Source: a bacterium (GTDB lineage Bacteria; Myxococcota_A; Bradymonadia; Bradymonadales; Bradymonadaceae). From it: DNA of 63,045 nt. The translations under genes and the position numbers were made by a program. Shown here piece after piece: positions 8,036-17,953 of this stretch (position 1 is the first letter of the stretch; every line of letters begins with the position of its first letter). Below the pieces are notes generated by a model that saw only the letters and a program-made list of their open reading frames with translations, had not been told where the DNA came from and made no database searches. The stretch lies in contig JAUIBR010000039.1 of NCBI GenBank assembly GCA_030427705.1, positions 1 to 63,045 on the forward strand, given 5' to 3'.

Positions 8036-8989
8036 ATGAGCGAAAACGAAGAACAATCGGGACCAGAAGTCCAAGCTGAACCAGCGGAAGACACCACACG
8101 TTGGGAATGGTGGGCGATCTTCGGTGTCGCGATTGCAATCGTTCAGTTGGCGATTTGGGGACTTGTTTTCCTGCGTACGGGGACACTCAGCGTTTATGCA
8201 TACTCGGTTGCCCTACCGTTCGTGGCCTTTTTGACTTTGCCCGCAATGCTCCTGGGGTTGATTCGTGCGCTGTTTCGACCCCCGGCCATTCGGAAATCGC
8301 GCACCATTGGGTTCTTGGGACTCCTGCTTGCAGGGACCTTAGGTGCTGCGCATACAATTTCACCTCCGCTTTCAACTGAAGACTGGCAAAGCAAAGAACC
8401 ATACCAGCTTCCATTCGAAGGCACGTGGATTACGCTTGCGGGCGGCGATCATCGTTCGACCAACTACCATGTCATCACCACCGCTTGGCGTTGGGCGTAC
8501 GACTTCACCAAGGTCAAAGATGGCAAACGCCACCAGTTGGATGGCATCAAGAACGAGGACTTTTATTGTTTCGGCGAACCCATCTTGGCCCCAGTTTCGG
8601 GCGAAGTCGCAATTGTCGAAAACACAGTGCCGGACAATGCCGTTGGCGAAACCAATCAATCCAAGCCTCTCGGCAACTTCGTGGTTATCAAGGCCGCAGA
8701 GGGACACTACGTCTACCTCCAACATATGAAGTTTGAATCCGTGACCGTTCGCCCAGAAGACACCGTTAAACAAGGGCAGAAAATCGGGGAATGCGGCAAT
8801 AGCGGATTCTCTTTACAACCTCACCTACACATCCACTCTCAAAACACCCGAGATTTTCCATATTCTGAGGGACTTCCCGTACGATTTACCAACTATCGGG
8901 TTGGCGATACCGTCATTGAGGCAGGCATGCCTGAAGGCCACGCAGAATGGACGGAAGATAAGGGGACCATCGTCCAACCAAATCGATGA
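8036..8989 (+). CDS. Membrane-anchored M23-type peptidase
   Basis: About 317 residues from the ATG at 8036 (MSENEEQ). The in-frame TTG at 7967 would add a basic, unconvincing extension. None of the possible starts has a good ribosome site. Three hydrophobic segments (about residues 27-110) precede an extracytoplasmic C-terminal domain with the M23 beta-sheet pattern: PILAPVSGEVA, GNFVVIK, YVYLQHM, VKQGQKIGECGNSG, and the zinc/catalytic motif PHLHIH. The other usual zinc motif HxxxD appears as RWAYD, so the first His is not in its usual place; an upstream His (NYHV) may substitute. M23 enzymes cut peptidoglycan cross-links. The gene stands alone between repeat arrays, and its TGA stop lies inside the first downstream repeat. 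Confidence 0.85.
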   Translation: MSENEEQSGPEVQAEPAEDTTRWEWWAIFGVAIAIVQLAIWGLVFLRTGTLSVYAYSVALPFVAFLTLPAMLLGLIRALFRPPAIRKSRTIGFLGLLLAGTLGAAHTISPPLSTEDWQSKEPYQLPFEGTWITLAGGDHRSTNYHVITTAWRWAYDFTKVKDGKRHQLDGIKNEDFYCFGEPILAPVSGEVAIVENTVPDNAVGETNQSKPLGNFVVIKAAEGHYVYLQHMKFESVTVRPEDTVKQGQKIGECGNSGFSLQPHLHIHSQNTRDFPYSEGLPVRFTNYRVGDTVIEAGMPEGHAEWTEDKGTIVQPNR

Positions 8990-9302
8990 GCGCCAGCAAA
9001 CCACCCCCGGTGACCGAAGGGAACCAACTCGGTGAGCGCCAGCGAACCAACTCGGTGAGCGCCAGCGAACCAAACCGGTGAGCGCCAGCGAACCAAATCG
9101 GTGACCGAAGGGAACCAACTCGGTGAGCGCCAGCGAACCAACTCGGTGAGCGCCAGCGAACCAACTCGGTGAGCGCCAGCGAACCAAATCGGTGAGCACC
9201 AGCGAACCAAATCGGTGACCGAAGGGAACCAAATCGGTGACCGAAGGGAACCACCCCGGTGAGCGCCAGCGAACCAAATCGGTGAGCAAAGCGAACCAAT
9301 CC
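8985..9302. repeat. 14-unit array of 22-23-bp repeats
   Basis: Tandem units of GGTGAGCGCCAGCGAACCAA plus (C/A)TC. A 22-bp variant carries GACCGAAGGGAACC in place of GAGCGCCAGCGAACC (units at 9009, 9100, 9214, 9236). There are no spacers, so this is not CRISPR. The unit is the reverse complement of the 23-bp units left of the M23 gene; for example 7621-7643 matches the plus-strand unit at 22 of 23 positions once inverted. The array fills most of the gap up to the next gene at 9365. Confidence 0.92.
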
Positions 9303-9364
9303 TTGACAGCATTGCGGATTGGGGCAGAGAGTTCATTCAAGTTGCTGACGATTGAGAGGGAAAA

Positions 9365-12300
9365 ATGTCTCGTGTTTTAACGAGTTTCGCCTTTATTGCG
9401 TTGATGATTTCGACGTCGCTGGTGCATGCACAAACGCCCGCGCCGACGAACTCCGACATCCCAACTGCCCTGCAACCGTGGGTCGGTTGGGTGTTGCATG
9501 ACGTGCCAAACATCAACTGCCCGTATTCGATTGGCCAACGCCAATGCGAGTGGCCGGGTGATTTGAGCGTCAAGGTTTCCGAAGATGGTGCGACATTTGT
9601 CCTTCAGGTCTACGTCGACCGCGATTTGAAGGTGCGACTGCCCGGGAACCCCGAACTTTGGCCGCAATCCGTGCGTACGGACACTGCGCCGACGACGGTG
9701 GTGTCGGATGCGACGGGGCTCCCATACGCTCAGTTGACCCGCGGTACGCACACGATTCGTGGTGAGTTCGAATGGACTGAAGCACCAGAAATCATCCCGA
9801 TTCCGCCGCTCGCCGGACGGATTCGTCTGCAAATTGGAAACAAAGCGATTCCGTTTCCGCGAGTGACCGACGGAAACCTCTATCTTGGTGACGCGTCAAG
9901 CGAAGAGGGCGAAGCCGATAGCCTGCGTGTCAGTGTGTATCGGCGTTTTGAAGACGGTGTGCCAATGCGCGTGACGACGCGATTGAAGCTGTCTGTCTCG
10001 GGTAAAGCACGTGAAGTCGATTTGGGAGCGATTCAGCTTCCCGGGTCTGTTCCTGTCGGGGTGGTCTCGGCGTTGCCAACCCGTGCCCCCAAAGATGGCC
10101 CGGTCAAAGTCTACGTACGGCCTGGAACACATTTCGTTGATATTTCGTCCGTCATCACGGCTTCGGTCACCGAAATCAAAGTGCCCAAGACGCCAACCCC
10201 AGCCTACGAACCCGACGAAGTTTGGGTCTGGCGCCCAGACGAGACCGTGCGGTCGGTGCAGAAGACGGGACTCGCCGGTGTCGACCCGGAGCGCACGACG
10301 TTGCCGGAAGACTGGCATGGTGACTCCACCTACTGGGCAAAGCAGGGCGAAGTTTGGACGTTCCAGGAAACGCGACGTGGGCTGCCAGAACGGCCCCCAA
10401 ACCTGATCAATATCAATCGCGAGCTGTGGTTGGACCTTGATGGCACCGGCTACACCGTGCGTGACACGGTCACAGGGCAGATGAATCAAGGCTGGCGCCT
10501 TAATCACAGCGCTGGCGGCGAACTTGGCCGTGCCTCGCAGAACGGGCAAGATCTGTTCATCACCGAAGATCCAGCCACCAAGCTCAGTGGAATCGAGATC
10601 CGTGAGCGGCAGCTGAATGTCGGTGCCGAACTTCGGCTTCCCGACAATCGTGAATCGATTCGTATCGTGGGGTGGGAACACGATGTTCAGTCACTCAGCG
10701 CGACCTTAAATTTGCCTCCCGGTTGGACCCTGCTCGGTGGCGATGGCGTCGACAATATGCCGGGAACTTGGATCGATAGCTGGACGCTTTGGGATTTCTT
10801 TTTTGTTCTGATGGTGGCGCTCGCGATTGGAAAGTTGTTTGGATGGGGGTGGGTCCCCGTCACTGTTATCGCGCTGTGTCTGGCACACGGACACGGTGAT
10901 GCGCCGAAGTGGATATGGATCCAGCTCATCGCAAGCCTCGCGCTTATCCGCGTTGTTCCACAGGGCATTTGGCGCAAGATCTTTGTCGCCTACCGATGGA
11001 TAGCTGTGGGCGTCTTGGCAGTCATTCTGGCTCCGTATGCGCAACAGCAGGTTCGTGAGGCGATGCATCCGCAGGTTGGGGACTCAAACATCACCTTCCA
11101 GGCCGAACAATTTCCTCTGACAAACAGCGATATCGCACCCGCGGCGCCAATGGCGAAGCAAGAAGAGCCAATGGAGGAGTTGGCCGCTGCCGGAGAGGGA
11201 TTTGCGGACTTCGAAGAAGACGGGCGGATGGAAACCGAGAAATCCCTCTTGGCCTCCCGCTCCATGTCGAAGCGACCCGCGAAGCTGCGCAAAAAGGGTG
11301 GCAAGATGGACAAAGATTGGTCCGGCTACCAGATGCAGCAGATCGCTCCCGATTCCGTGGTGCAAACGGGTCCCGGTCTTCCAACGTGGAGTTGGACGCG
11401 ATGGAACCTGAATTGGTCTGGACCCGTTCGCAAGGACCATCAGATCAAGCTCTATCTGATTCCTCCACATATCAACATGATCATCACATTCCTACGCGTG
11501 GCGCTGCTCCTGCTGCTGGCGTTTCTGCTGCTCGCCCCGATGGAGATGTATTGGAGTAAGCCCAAGAAGAGTGGCGGCATCTGGACAAAGGTCTTTGGGC
11601 AGGCCGCGGCGTTCGTGTTGTGTCTTGGCGTCGTCAGTCATGCAGACGCGCAACCCCAACCGCAGCAGCAAATCCAACAACAGATTGATGGCATCCAGAA
11701 TCTGGAGGGGATAAGCGCCCCCGATGAAGACGTGTTGGACAGCCTTAAGCGGCGTCTGGTCGAGAAGACCACGTGTGAAACCTGTGTCATCGCCTCGCGC
11801 GCCGATTTCCGGGTCAACGGCAGGACATGGTCGATGACCGCGGAACTGCATGTCGAGAAGCTCTCAAGTTGGGCGCTGCCCGGTACTGCAGATGCGATTG
11901 CCCTTCAGTCTGTGCAGGTGGACGGAGTTCAGACCACACAGATTCGACGAACACCGCAAGGTTTGACCAGGGTTCGATTGACTCCCGGTCGGCACATCGT
12001 CACTGCCCGCGGGCAGTTGGCGTCTCGCAACGTGATTACGGTCCAAATGGACTCTAGCAATCCGCCGAAGTTGGTCACATTCGATTCAGATGATTGGACT
12101 GTCGACGGAATCAGCCCCAAGGGCATTCCTGACGCTTCGTTGCAGCTGACTCGAAAGTCGAAGGAAAACGTCGCTGAGCAAGAACTGGTCAATGAATTGC
12201 CGCCTTACTACTTCGTCGAACGCGCGTTCCTGCTCGGGCTTCCATGGCAGATTACAACGGTGGTCCGCCGTGAAGATGCTGGACGTCCTCAACTGGTAAA

Positions 12301-14023
12301 AATCCCGCTATTGCCCGGAGAAAAGGTGATCAGTGCGGAAACTCGTGTTGAGGAGAACCAGGCATTGGTGAACTTCGACCGAGGGGTGGAGCAAGTCACG
12401 ATTACGTCTGAGATTCCCATCGCGGAGTCGCTGACGCTCAAGGCCTCCGAGGGTCAGCCGTGGAACGAGACCTGGTCCATCGATTGCTCCCGAATCTGGC
12501 GCTGTGCGTTTTCGGGCGTTCCGGCAATTCAAGACGTACAAGGCGGTGCATTGCGCCCGACTTACAAGCCTTGGCCGGGTGAAGAGCTCACGATTGAGGT
12601 CGCGAAACCGACGGGTGCACCCGGACAGGCGACCACCATCGAGTCAGTGAATTACACCATGACGCCTGGAAAGCGTCTGATGGAGGCCCAGCTCACGATG
12701 ACCGTTCGTGCGTCTCAGGGCTCGCGTCAGGACGTGAAACTCCCCGCCGGAGCAGAACTACAAAAGGTCACCATCGACAATGTCGAGAAGTCGATTCGCC
12801 CCACCGATGGCGTGGTTAGCCTTCCAGTCGAACCTCGCACACAAACGTATGTCCTGACCTGGCAACAGGCCTGGGAGCGCGACCTCATCGAACAGTTGCC
12901 TCAGATTGATATCGGTGGTCCTGCGGTGAACACCGAACTTCAGATTCGACTCGGCGAGGAACGCTGGCTGGTTTGGACACAAGGTCCCAAGTGGGGCCCG
13001 GCGATCCTGTTTTGGAGTCACCTGGGATTCTTGCTTCTCCTGGGCCTGATTTTGGGTCTCATCAAGAACGTACCGATTCGCTGGTGGGAGTGGATGCTGC
13101 TCATGATTGGTATGAGCCAGCTTCCGGTGCTGGTGGTGATCCCGGTCGTGCTCTGGTTTGTGTTCCTCTCGTGGCGCAAACGCACACCGCCGGAGCATTG
13201 GGCAGCTTTCAGTGTTGCGCAGTTGGCGGCAGTGTTCCTGACGATGCTCGCACTTGGCGCGCTCTACGCCGCAGTTCACACCAACCTGTTGATTGATATC
13301 GACATGCAGGTTGAAGGTGCGCGTTCGACGAACTCCGTTTTGCGTTGGTATGTGGATCAAACCGCTGGCCCGCTACCGCAAGCAAGCATCATCTCGCTGC
13401 CTATCTGGGTTTGGCGCACGACCATGCTCCTATGGGCATTCTGGTTGGTCTGGCGCCTTTTGGGCTGGGTTAAATGGGGATGGGACTGCTTTAGCGATGG
13501 AGGGTTCTGGAAGAAGCCACCGCCGCGTCCAAAGCCGAAGACGCCTCCCAATTCGGGCGTGACGCGCCAACAGCGAGAGCAGGTTCAGACGCAACCGGTC
13601 GAAAAGGTGCACGAGGGTGGGGACACCACGCTTGAGGAGCCGAGCGCAACGACCAAGGTGACCTCCAGCGTAGCAAAACCGGTAGCAAAGCCCGCGACAA
13701 AGCCCGCTGAACAGCCTGCCGAAAAGCAGGACAAACCGAAGCTTCCCAAACTCCAAACAGGCAAGGTTCCGAAGCCAAAACCAGCTGAGGAGACCAAGGC
13801 CGAAGAAGAGGAATCCGAAGACGGTAAACAGAAACCGGGGCGCCGCTCACATCAAACCGAGCCGGGAACGCCTCGTCCAGAGCGTGAAGAGACGCAAATC
13901 GGAGTGCCTCAAGTCGACCGTACTCCGACGCGACAGCCTGAAGAGACGCCGATGTTGTTCCCGCCACCCGAGGAAGAAGAGCAGTCAGAGGCTCAGGACG
14001 ACTCGGACGATTCGGAGTCCTGA
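9365..14023 (+). CDS. Large multi-spanning membrane protein, unknown function
   Basis: 1552 residues; ATG preceded by GAGAGGG. A cleavable signal (ends VHAQ) leads into a long extracytoplasmic beta-rich domain (about 25-470). A membrane block of about four helices follows (473-560), then a charged Glu/Lys region, helices near 705-730 and 745-770, and a second extracytoplasmic domain with two Cys pairs (TTCETC, DCSRIWRC). Further helices lie at about 1210-1370. The cytoplasmic tail of about 180 residues is Pro/Lys/Glu-rich and disordered. Segment 1 and segment 2 repeat the plan soluble domain then membrane block, suggesting an internal duplication. I do not recognise the family. Its last 31 bp overlap the convergent kinase gene. 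Confidence 0.8.
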   Translation: MSRVLTSFAFIALMISTSLVHAQTPAPTNSDIPTALQPWVGWVLHDVPNINCPYSIGQRQCEWPGDLSVKVSEDGATFVLQVYVDRDLKVRLPGNPELWPQSVRTDTAPTTVVSDATGLPYAQLTRGTHTIRGEFEWTEAPEIIPIPPLAGRIRLQIGNKAIPFPRVTDGNLYLGDASSEEGEADSLRVSVYRRFEDGVPMRVTTRLKLSVSGKAREVDLGAIQLPGSVPVGVVSALPTRAPKDGPVKVYVRPGTHFVDISSVITASVTEIKVPKTPTPAYEPDEVWVWRPDETVRSVQKTGLAGVDPERTTLPEDWHGDSTYWAKQGEVWTFQETRRGLPERPPNLININRELWLDLDGTGYTVRDTVTGQMNQGWRLNHSAGGELGRASQNGQDLFITEDPATKLSGIEIRERQLNVGAELRLPDNRESIRIVGWEHDVQSLSATLNLPPGWTLLGGDGVDNMPGTWIDSWTLWDFFFVLMVALAIGKLFGWGWVPVTVIALCLAHGHGDAPKWIWIQLIASLALIRVVPQGIWRKIFVAYRWIAVGVLAVILAPYAQQQVREAMHPQVGDSNITFQAEQFPLTNSDIAPAAPMAKQEEPMEELAAAGEGFADFEEDGRMETEKSLLASRSMSKRPAKLRKKGGKMDKDWSGYQMQQIAPDSVVQTGPGLPTWSWTRWNLNWSGPVRKDHQIKLYLIPPHINMIITFLRVALLLLLAFLLLAPMEMYWSKPKKSGGIWTKVFGQAAAFVLCLGVVSHADAQPQPQQQIQQQIDGIQNLEGISAPDEDVLDSLKRRLVEKTTCETCVIASRADFRVNGRTWSMTAELHVEKLSSWALPGTADAIALQSVQVDGVQTTQIRRTPQGLTRVRLTPGRHIVTARGQLASRNVITVQMDSSNPPKLVTFDSDDWTVDGISPKGIPDASLQLTRKSKENVAEQELVNELPPYYFVERAFLLGLPWQITTVVRREDAGRPQLVKIPLLPGEKVISAETRVEENQALVNFDRGVEQVTITSEIPIAESLTLKASEGQPWNETWSIDCSRIWRCAFSGVPAIQDVQGGALRPTYKPWPGEELTIEVAKPTGAPGQATTIESVNYTMTPGKRLMEAQLTMTVRASQGSRQDVKLPAGAELQKVTIDNVEKSIRPTDGVVSLPVEPRTQTYVLTWQQAWERDLIEQLPQIDIGGPAVNTELQIRLGEERWLVWTQGPKWGPAILFWSHLGFLLLLGLILGLIKNVPIRWWEWMLLMIGMSQLPVLVVIPVVLWFVFLSWRKRTPPEHWAAFSVAQLAAVFLTMLALGALYAAVHTNLLIDIDMQVEGARSTNSVLRWYVDQTAGPLPQASIISLPIWVWRTTMLLWAFWLVWRLLGWVKWGWDCFSDGGFWKKPPPRPKPKTPPNSGVTRQQREQVQTQPVEKVHEGGDTTLEEPSATTKVTSSVAKPVAKPATKPAEQPAEKQDKPKLPKLQTGKVPKPKPAEETKAEEEESEDGKQKPGRRSHQTEPGTPRPEREETQIGVPQVDRTPTRQPEETPMLFPPPEEEEQSEAQDDSDDSES

Positions 14024-17000
14024 GATTCCAGGTTCAGGTAGGCTGCGACACGTTTCGCGTCTTCTGGCAGTCCTAACTCACCGTACAGCTGACCTGCAGC
14101 TTCGAAGAAGATTGCGGCAGCTTCGACATCACTGCGCTCCATTGCGACCTGTCCCAGGGCTTCGAGCGGCCGCGCATAGTCGATGTCGGCGATTGACAGT
14201 TTGTCGACCTCATCCAATCGCATCAGCGCTTCATCAATGGCTGCGTCATCGCCTTGCACAGTGCGCGCGAGCGCCAGGTTGAACTCGACGCCCAACACCA
14301 AATATGGATAGTCGTTCGAGACGATTTTCAGGCTTGCTTCCAGATAGGATTCAGCCGCCTCTGGGTCGCCCAGCGCCATCGCGTTCAGCCCCAGGTTAGC
14401 GAGCGCTACCGCGATATCGTACTCAGCGCCGATGCCTTCGTAGATGTCCAACGCACGACTGTAGTACCGGTCGGCATCTGGGTAGCGCTGTTCCAAGCGA
14501 GCAATGTCACCCAAGCCGTTCTGACAAAGACCGGAGCCGCGCCGGTCACCGAGCTTCTCGTAGTGTGAGAGCGCCTGCAGATACAGTCGCTTGGCTTCAG
14601 CGAAGTCTTTCTGTACGCGAGCAAGCTGAGCCAGGCTCAAAAGGTTGCGAGCAAGTCCTGTCTGGTCGTTTTCGTCGCGATAGGTGTCCATCGAGTCGAC
14701 GTAGTATTTACGCGCCTTCGAGGGTTTTCGGGTCAGGCGATTGATCTCGCCAAGAATCCACTTTGCTTCTCCACGGCCGCCTTCGAAAGAAGAGCGATCA
14801 GCGAGGTGCAGCGCGGAGTTCGCTAGCTTCTCCGCGAACTCATAGTCAGCCCGGTGCCATGCAACTCGGGCAAGACCCAATGTTGAGAGTGTGTCGAGCC
14901 GTGGGTCAGCGACCTTTCCTTTGCCTAGCTCACGTGCCTTCTTAAACGCCCATTCAGCCGCTTCGAAGTCGCCGCGCTGCCAGGCAATATGGCCCAACCC
15001 CAGCCAACTGTAGCCAAGCGGGGCAAGCGCCTCCTCTGCGATATTGTCCACATCCCGGCCGACGATGCGCACTACACGACGATAGGCGTCTTCGGCTTTT
15101 GGGAAATCGCTGAAGCCCTCAAGTAGGTCGCCGAGCCGCGAAAGCAGCACGAGGTACTCCCCAGGATCAACACCGGCGCGCTCAAACGCTTCGCGATTCA
15201 GGCCGGTCAACAATGGGTCCTCGGCAAGTGCGTCCGCGCCCAGCTTGTCGTCCATTATGGACAGGGCTGCGGCACACGCTTCCGCCGCCAATGGCAGCAG
15301 GAATGAGCGTCGAGCACTGTCAGCGGCCCGAAGATACCATTGAAGCGCGTGGTCTGGGTTGTGAGACGCCATCCAGTGGTTGGCGATCTCCATGGCGTAG
15401 ACATCGACCTGTTGAGCGTAGACATCAGCCTTCGCTTCGGCCGCATTGCGGTGGAGCGATCGGGCAATCAGGTGCCCCGTGTCGTTCAGAAGGAAGTCGC
15501 GAAGCAGGCCGTGGCTGAACCCGTACCAGTCTAATCCACGACCTTCGATCTCTTTGAGAAGCCCTTCGGCCACCAGGCGGTCGAGGTCGTATTCGAACTG
15601 GGGAATCAGTTCCGTCTCTCCGCCGCGCTGAATCATGTTCTGAAGCACGTCGAACTGAAAGCGCGGACCGGCGAATGCGGCATAACGCAACACGCGGTGC
15701 AGTCGGCCTTCGATATTGTAGTGCGATTCCGCCTGTTCGATTCGAACGCGGAAGAGGTCACCCAGCGATGGGGGAACGGCGTTTCGCACTTCGTCCACGT
15801 CGTTTGCGACCCAGCGATCTTTAACTTTGTGCAGAAGGCCTTCGTCGCGCAGGTATCGCAGCAAGAACGAGAGGTGAAGTGGATTGCCAGATGACCGCTC
15901 AAGCACGACCGCGGCCAGCTCGTCATCGATCGGCAACATGGCTTCGACCAGTTGTTTTCCGGTCGTCCCGCCAAATCTCTGCAGGTGAAACTTTTCGACC
16001 GTTTCGCCGCTGTATCGCGAAAGCCCAGAGATTCGGCTCGCTAGCTCGGGTCGTTCGCTTAGATCTTCGCTTCGGATGGTCGCTGCGACCAAGACCGGGA
16101 TCTTTCGGTGACGAAGTTCGACCGCGAAGAAGTCCAGGAAATCCGCCAGTTCGCGGCCTGCCCAATGGATGTCGTCTAGGATGACTAAGCGCGGTTTTGC
16201 CTGCGCCCCGGATTCGAAGACCTGCGCCAACATGGCAAACAACGCCGCTGTCGAAACGCTCGAAGGGCGTGTCTCTTCGGCACCAGTCGGACGCAAAAAG
16301 TCTGTTAGGGCACGCGCATCTTCGGGCGATGGGTGTTCCCAGTTCTTGAGTCGTTCAACGATCTTCTCTTGGACTTCATTGCGCGGAAGCCCTCGCGTCC
16401 GGAACATCGACTCCAAGACGTCTTGGACACCACGAAGGTTTGACGACGAGCCTCGCGAGAACGCACCGGTGTTTGCCCGCATTAGGCCTTGTTCTTCGAC
16501 CTGTTCCTTCAGCCATGTGGTCAGGCGAGTCTTTCCAACGCCTGCCTCGCCGGACAACAGCACGATGACGCCTTGTTGCTCGTTAGTGACGCGCTCGACG
16601 ATATTCGTCAGTGCTTGGCGCTCCCGGTCGCGTCCGACAAACGGCGCGCGCATCGGCATCTGCCAGGGTTCATCCCATCCCGCATCAAGTTCGCTGCTGT
16701 TATCCGCACTGGCTTGTTGGGCAAGTTGAGGATTAGCAACGGGTGTCGGCACGTCTGGCGTTTGGACCAGCATGGGTAGCGGCACGACATTGGCCCCGGG
16801 AAACTCTCGGGCTGCGTCCAGATGATCGCGAAGCGCTGCACGCATCTCGGCGGCGGATCCCCATCGATCCAGTGGAGCTTTTTCTAGTGCCTTCAGGATG
16901 ATCGCAGCCACGTCCGCAGGAACACTGAGGCCGTCGCGCGGTTCGATCGGGGGGATCGGGTCGTGAACGTGGCGGCTCATCACGGCCAGACCTTTGTCTT

Positions 17001-17688
17001 CGCCAAACGGCCGCTTGCCGGTGATTAACTCGTAAAGGATCAAGCCGACATTATAGATATCCGTTCGTGGGCTGAGATTTCGCTCACCCGTAGCCTGTTC
17101 GGGGCTCATATAACGTGGCGTTCCGACGACTTCACCGCGAAGTGTCGTGCGGTCGCCTTGCGGCTCTTCTTCGTCATCTTGGACGTCTTTGCCGGCGATC
17201 GTCGCGATCCCGAAATCAACCAACTTGGGGATTCCGATGCTCTCAGGGAGGTTTGCGCCCGAAAGCACGATGTTATCCGGCTTTAGATCGCGGTGAATCA
17301 CCCCGCGTGCGTGGGCGTGGGCCAATCCGGCCAGAAGCTGATCTGCCAGCTCTAGGATGTTTCGTAGCGATAGTCCGCGTTCGACGGCTTGCACCACGGA
17401 TGGCCCTTCGATGAGCTCCATCGCGATGTAGAGGCGTTCGGCGTCGTCGGTACCAAAGTCGAACACAGCAGCGACGTTGGGATGGGCGAGCGCACTGGCC
17501 GCACGAGCCTCACGTGCAAATCGGCGTCGGATCTGGGCGTCGCCGGCGTACTCTTGGCGCAGCAACTTGAGGGCAACAGGACGGTTCAGCGGTTGCTGTG
17601 TGGCACGCCAAACTTCGCCTACACCACCGCGCCCGATGGGTTTGCCCAACGTATATCTTCCCGCGACGGTCGTGTTGCTCGAATCCAT
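13993..17688 (-). CDS. Ser/Thr protein kinase with AAA ATPase and TPR repeats
   Basis: 1231 residues from the ATG at 17688, chosen because GAGGAAA lies just upstream; the longer frame to 17874 lacks a ribosome site. The kinase domain (11-290) has the Gly loop IGRGGVGEVW, Lys41 in VALK, HRDLKPDN at 132, DFG at 158 and MSPEQ at 194, so it should be active. An AAA_16-type ATPase follows (from 350) with Walker A GEAGVGKT (380-387) and Walker B RLVILDD. The last third holds TPR-like helices. There is no membrane segment. The plan matches PknK/MalT-like signalling regulators common in Myxococcota. Target unknown. It is divergent from a small gene at 17954 and overlaps the large membrane protein gene at the 3' end. 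Confidence 0.93.
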   Translation of the reverse strand: MDSSNTTVAGRYTLGKPIGRGGVGEVWRATQQPLNRPVALKLLRQEYAGDAQIRRRFAREARAASALAHPNVAAVFDFGTDDAERLYIAMELIEGPSVVQAVERGLSLRNILELADQLLAGLAHAHARGVIHRDLKPDNIVLSGANLPESIGIPKLVDFGIATIAGKDVQDDEEEPQGDRTTLRGEVVGTPRYMSPEQATGERNLSPRTDIYNVGLILYELITGKRPFGEDKGLAVMSRHVHDPIPPIEPRDGLSVPADVAAIILKALEKAPLDRWGSAAEMRAALRDHLDAAREFPGANVVPLPMLVQTPDVPTPVANPQLAQQASADNSSELDAGWDEPWQMPMRAPFVGRDRERQALTNIVERVTNEQQGVIVLLSGEAGVGKTRLTTWLKEQVEEQGLMRANTGAFSRGSSSNLRGVQDVLESMFRTRGLPRNEVQEKIVERLKNWEHPSPEDARALTDFLRPTGAEETRPSSVSTAALFAMLAQVFESGAQAKPRLVILDDIHWAGRELADFLDFFAVELRHRKIPVLVAATIRSEDLSERPELASRISGLSRYSGETVEKFHLQRFGGTTGKQLVEAMLPIDDELAAVVLERSSGNPLHLSFLLRYLRDEGLLHKVKDRWVANDVDEVRNAVPPSLGDLFRVRIEQAESHYNIEGRLHRVLRYAAFAGPRFQFDVLQNMIQRGGETELIPQFEYDLDRLVAEGLLKEIEGRGLDWYGFSHGLLRDFLLNDTGHLIARSLHRNAAEAKADVYAQQVDVYAMEIANHWMASHNPDHALQWYLRAADSARRSFLLPLAAEACAAALSIMDDKLGADALAEDPLLTGLNREAFERAGVDPGEYLVLLSRLGDLLEGFSDFPKAEDAYRRVVRIVGRDVDNIAEEALAPLGYSWLGLGHIAWQRGDFEAAEWAFKKARELGKGKVADPRLDTLSTLGLARVAWHRADYEFAEKLANSALHLADRSSFEGGRGEAKWILGEINRLTRKPSKARKYYVDSMDTYRDENDQTGLARNLLSLAQLARVQKDFAEAKRLYLQALSHYEKLGDRRGSGLCQNGLGDIARLEQRYPDADRYYSRALDIYEGIGAEYDIAVALANLGLNAMALGDPEAAESYLEASLKIVSNDYPYLVLGVEFNLALARTVQGDDAAIDEALMRLDEVDKLSIADIDYARPLEALGQVAMERSDVEAAAIFFEAAGQLYGELGLPEDAKRVAAYLNLESQDSESSESS

Positions 17689-17953
17689 TTTCCTCAAACG
17701 CTGGTGGATCGACGCGCCTTTGTACTCATCGAGGCGATCACGGCAAGCAGAAAGATAGCATGTTCTGCCCCGCAAGCGGATTGCATAACGCTCAACGTGG
17801 GTTTCGAGGCTGCCGCGATAGCGGGAATCTCGCACTTCGATCCGCTGCAATGGCGATTTTTTTGCCACCTTCATATCAACACCTACACTGACGGTAAGTC
17901 ACGGCTGATGTAACCCGCACCGCTAATCGTGCGGACTTCCAAGGAGTGGAACT

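Noticed and set aside
8985-9302. CRISPR array
   Set aside because: The units are contiguous without unique spacers, vary in sequence and have no cas genes nearby.
8825-9340. Several long minus-strand reading frames (up to 171 codons) across the right repeat array
   Set aside because: They are made of translated 22-23-bp repeats (recurring RFGSLAL/VRWRSP words) in all three frames, with no ribosome site, and overlap the M23 gene. They reflect the lack of stops in the repeat.
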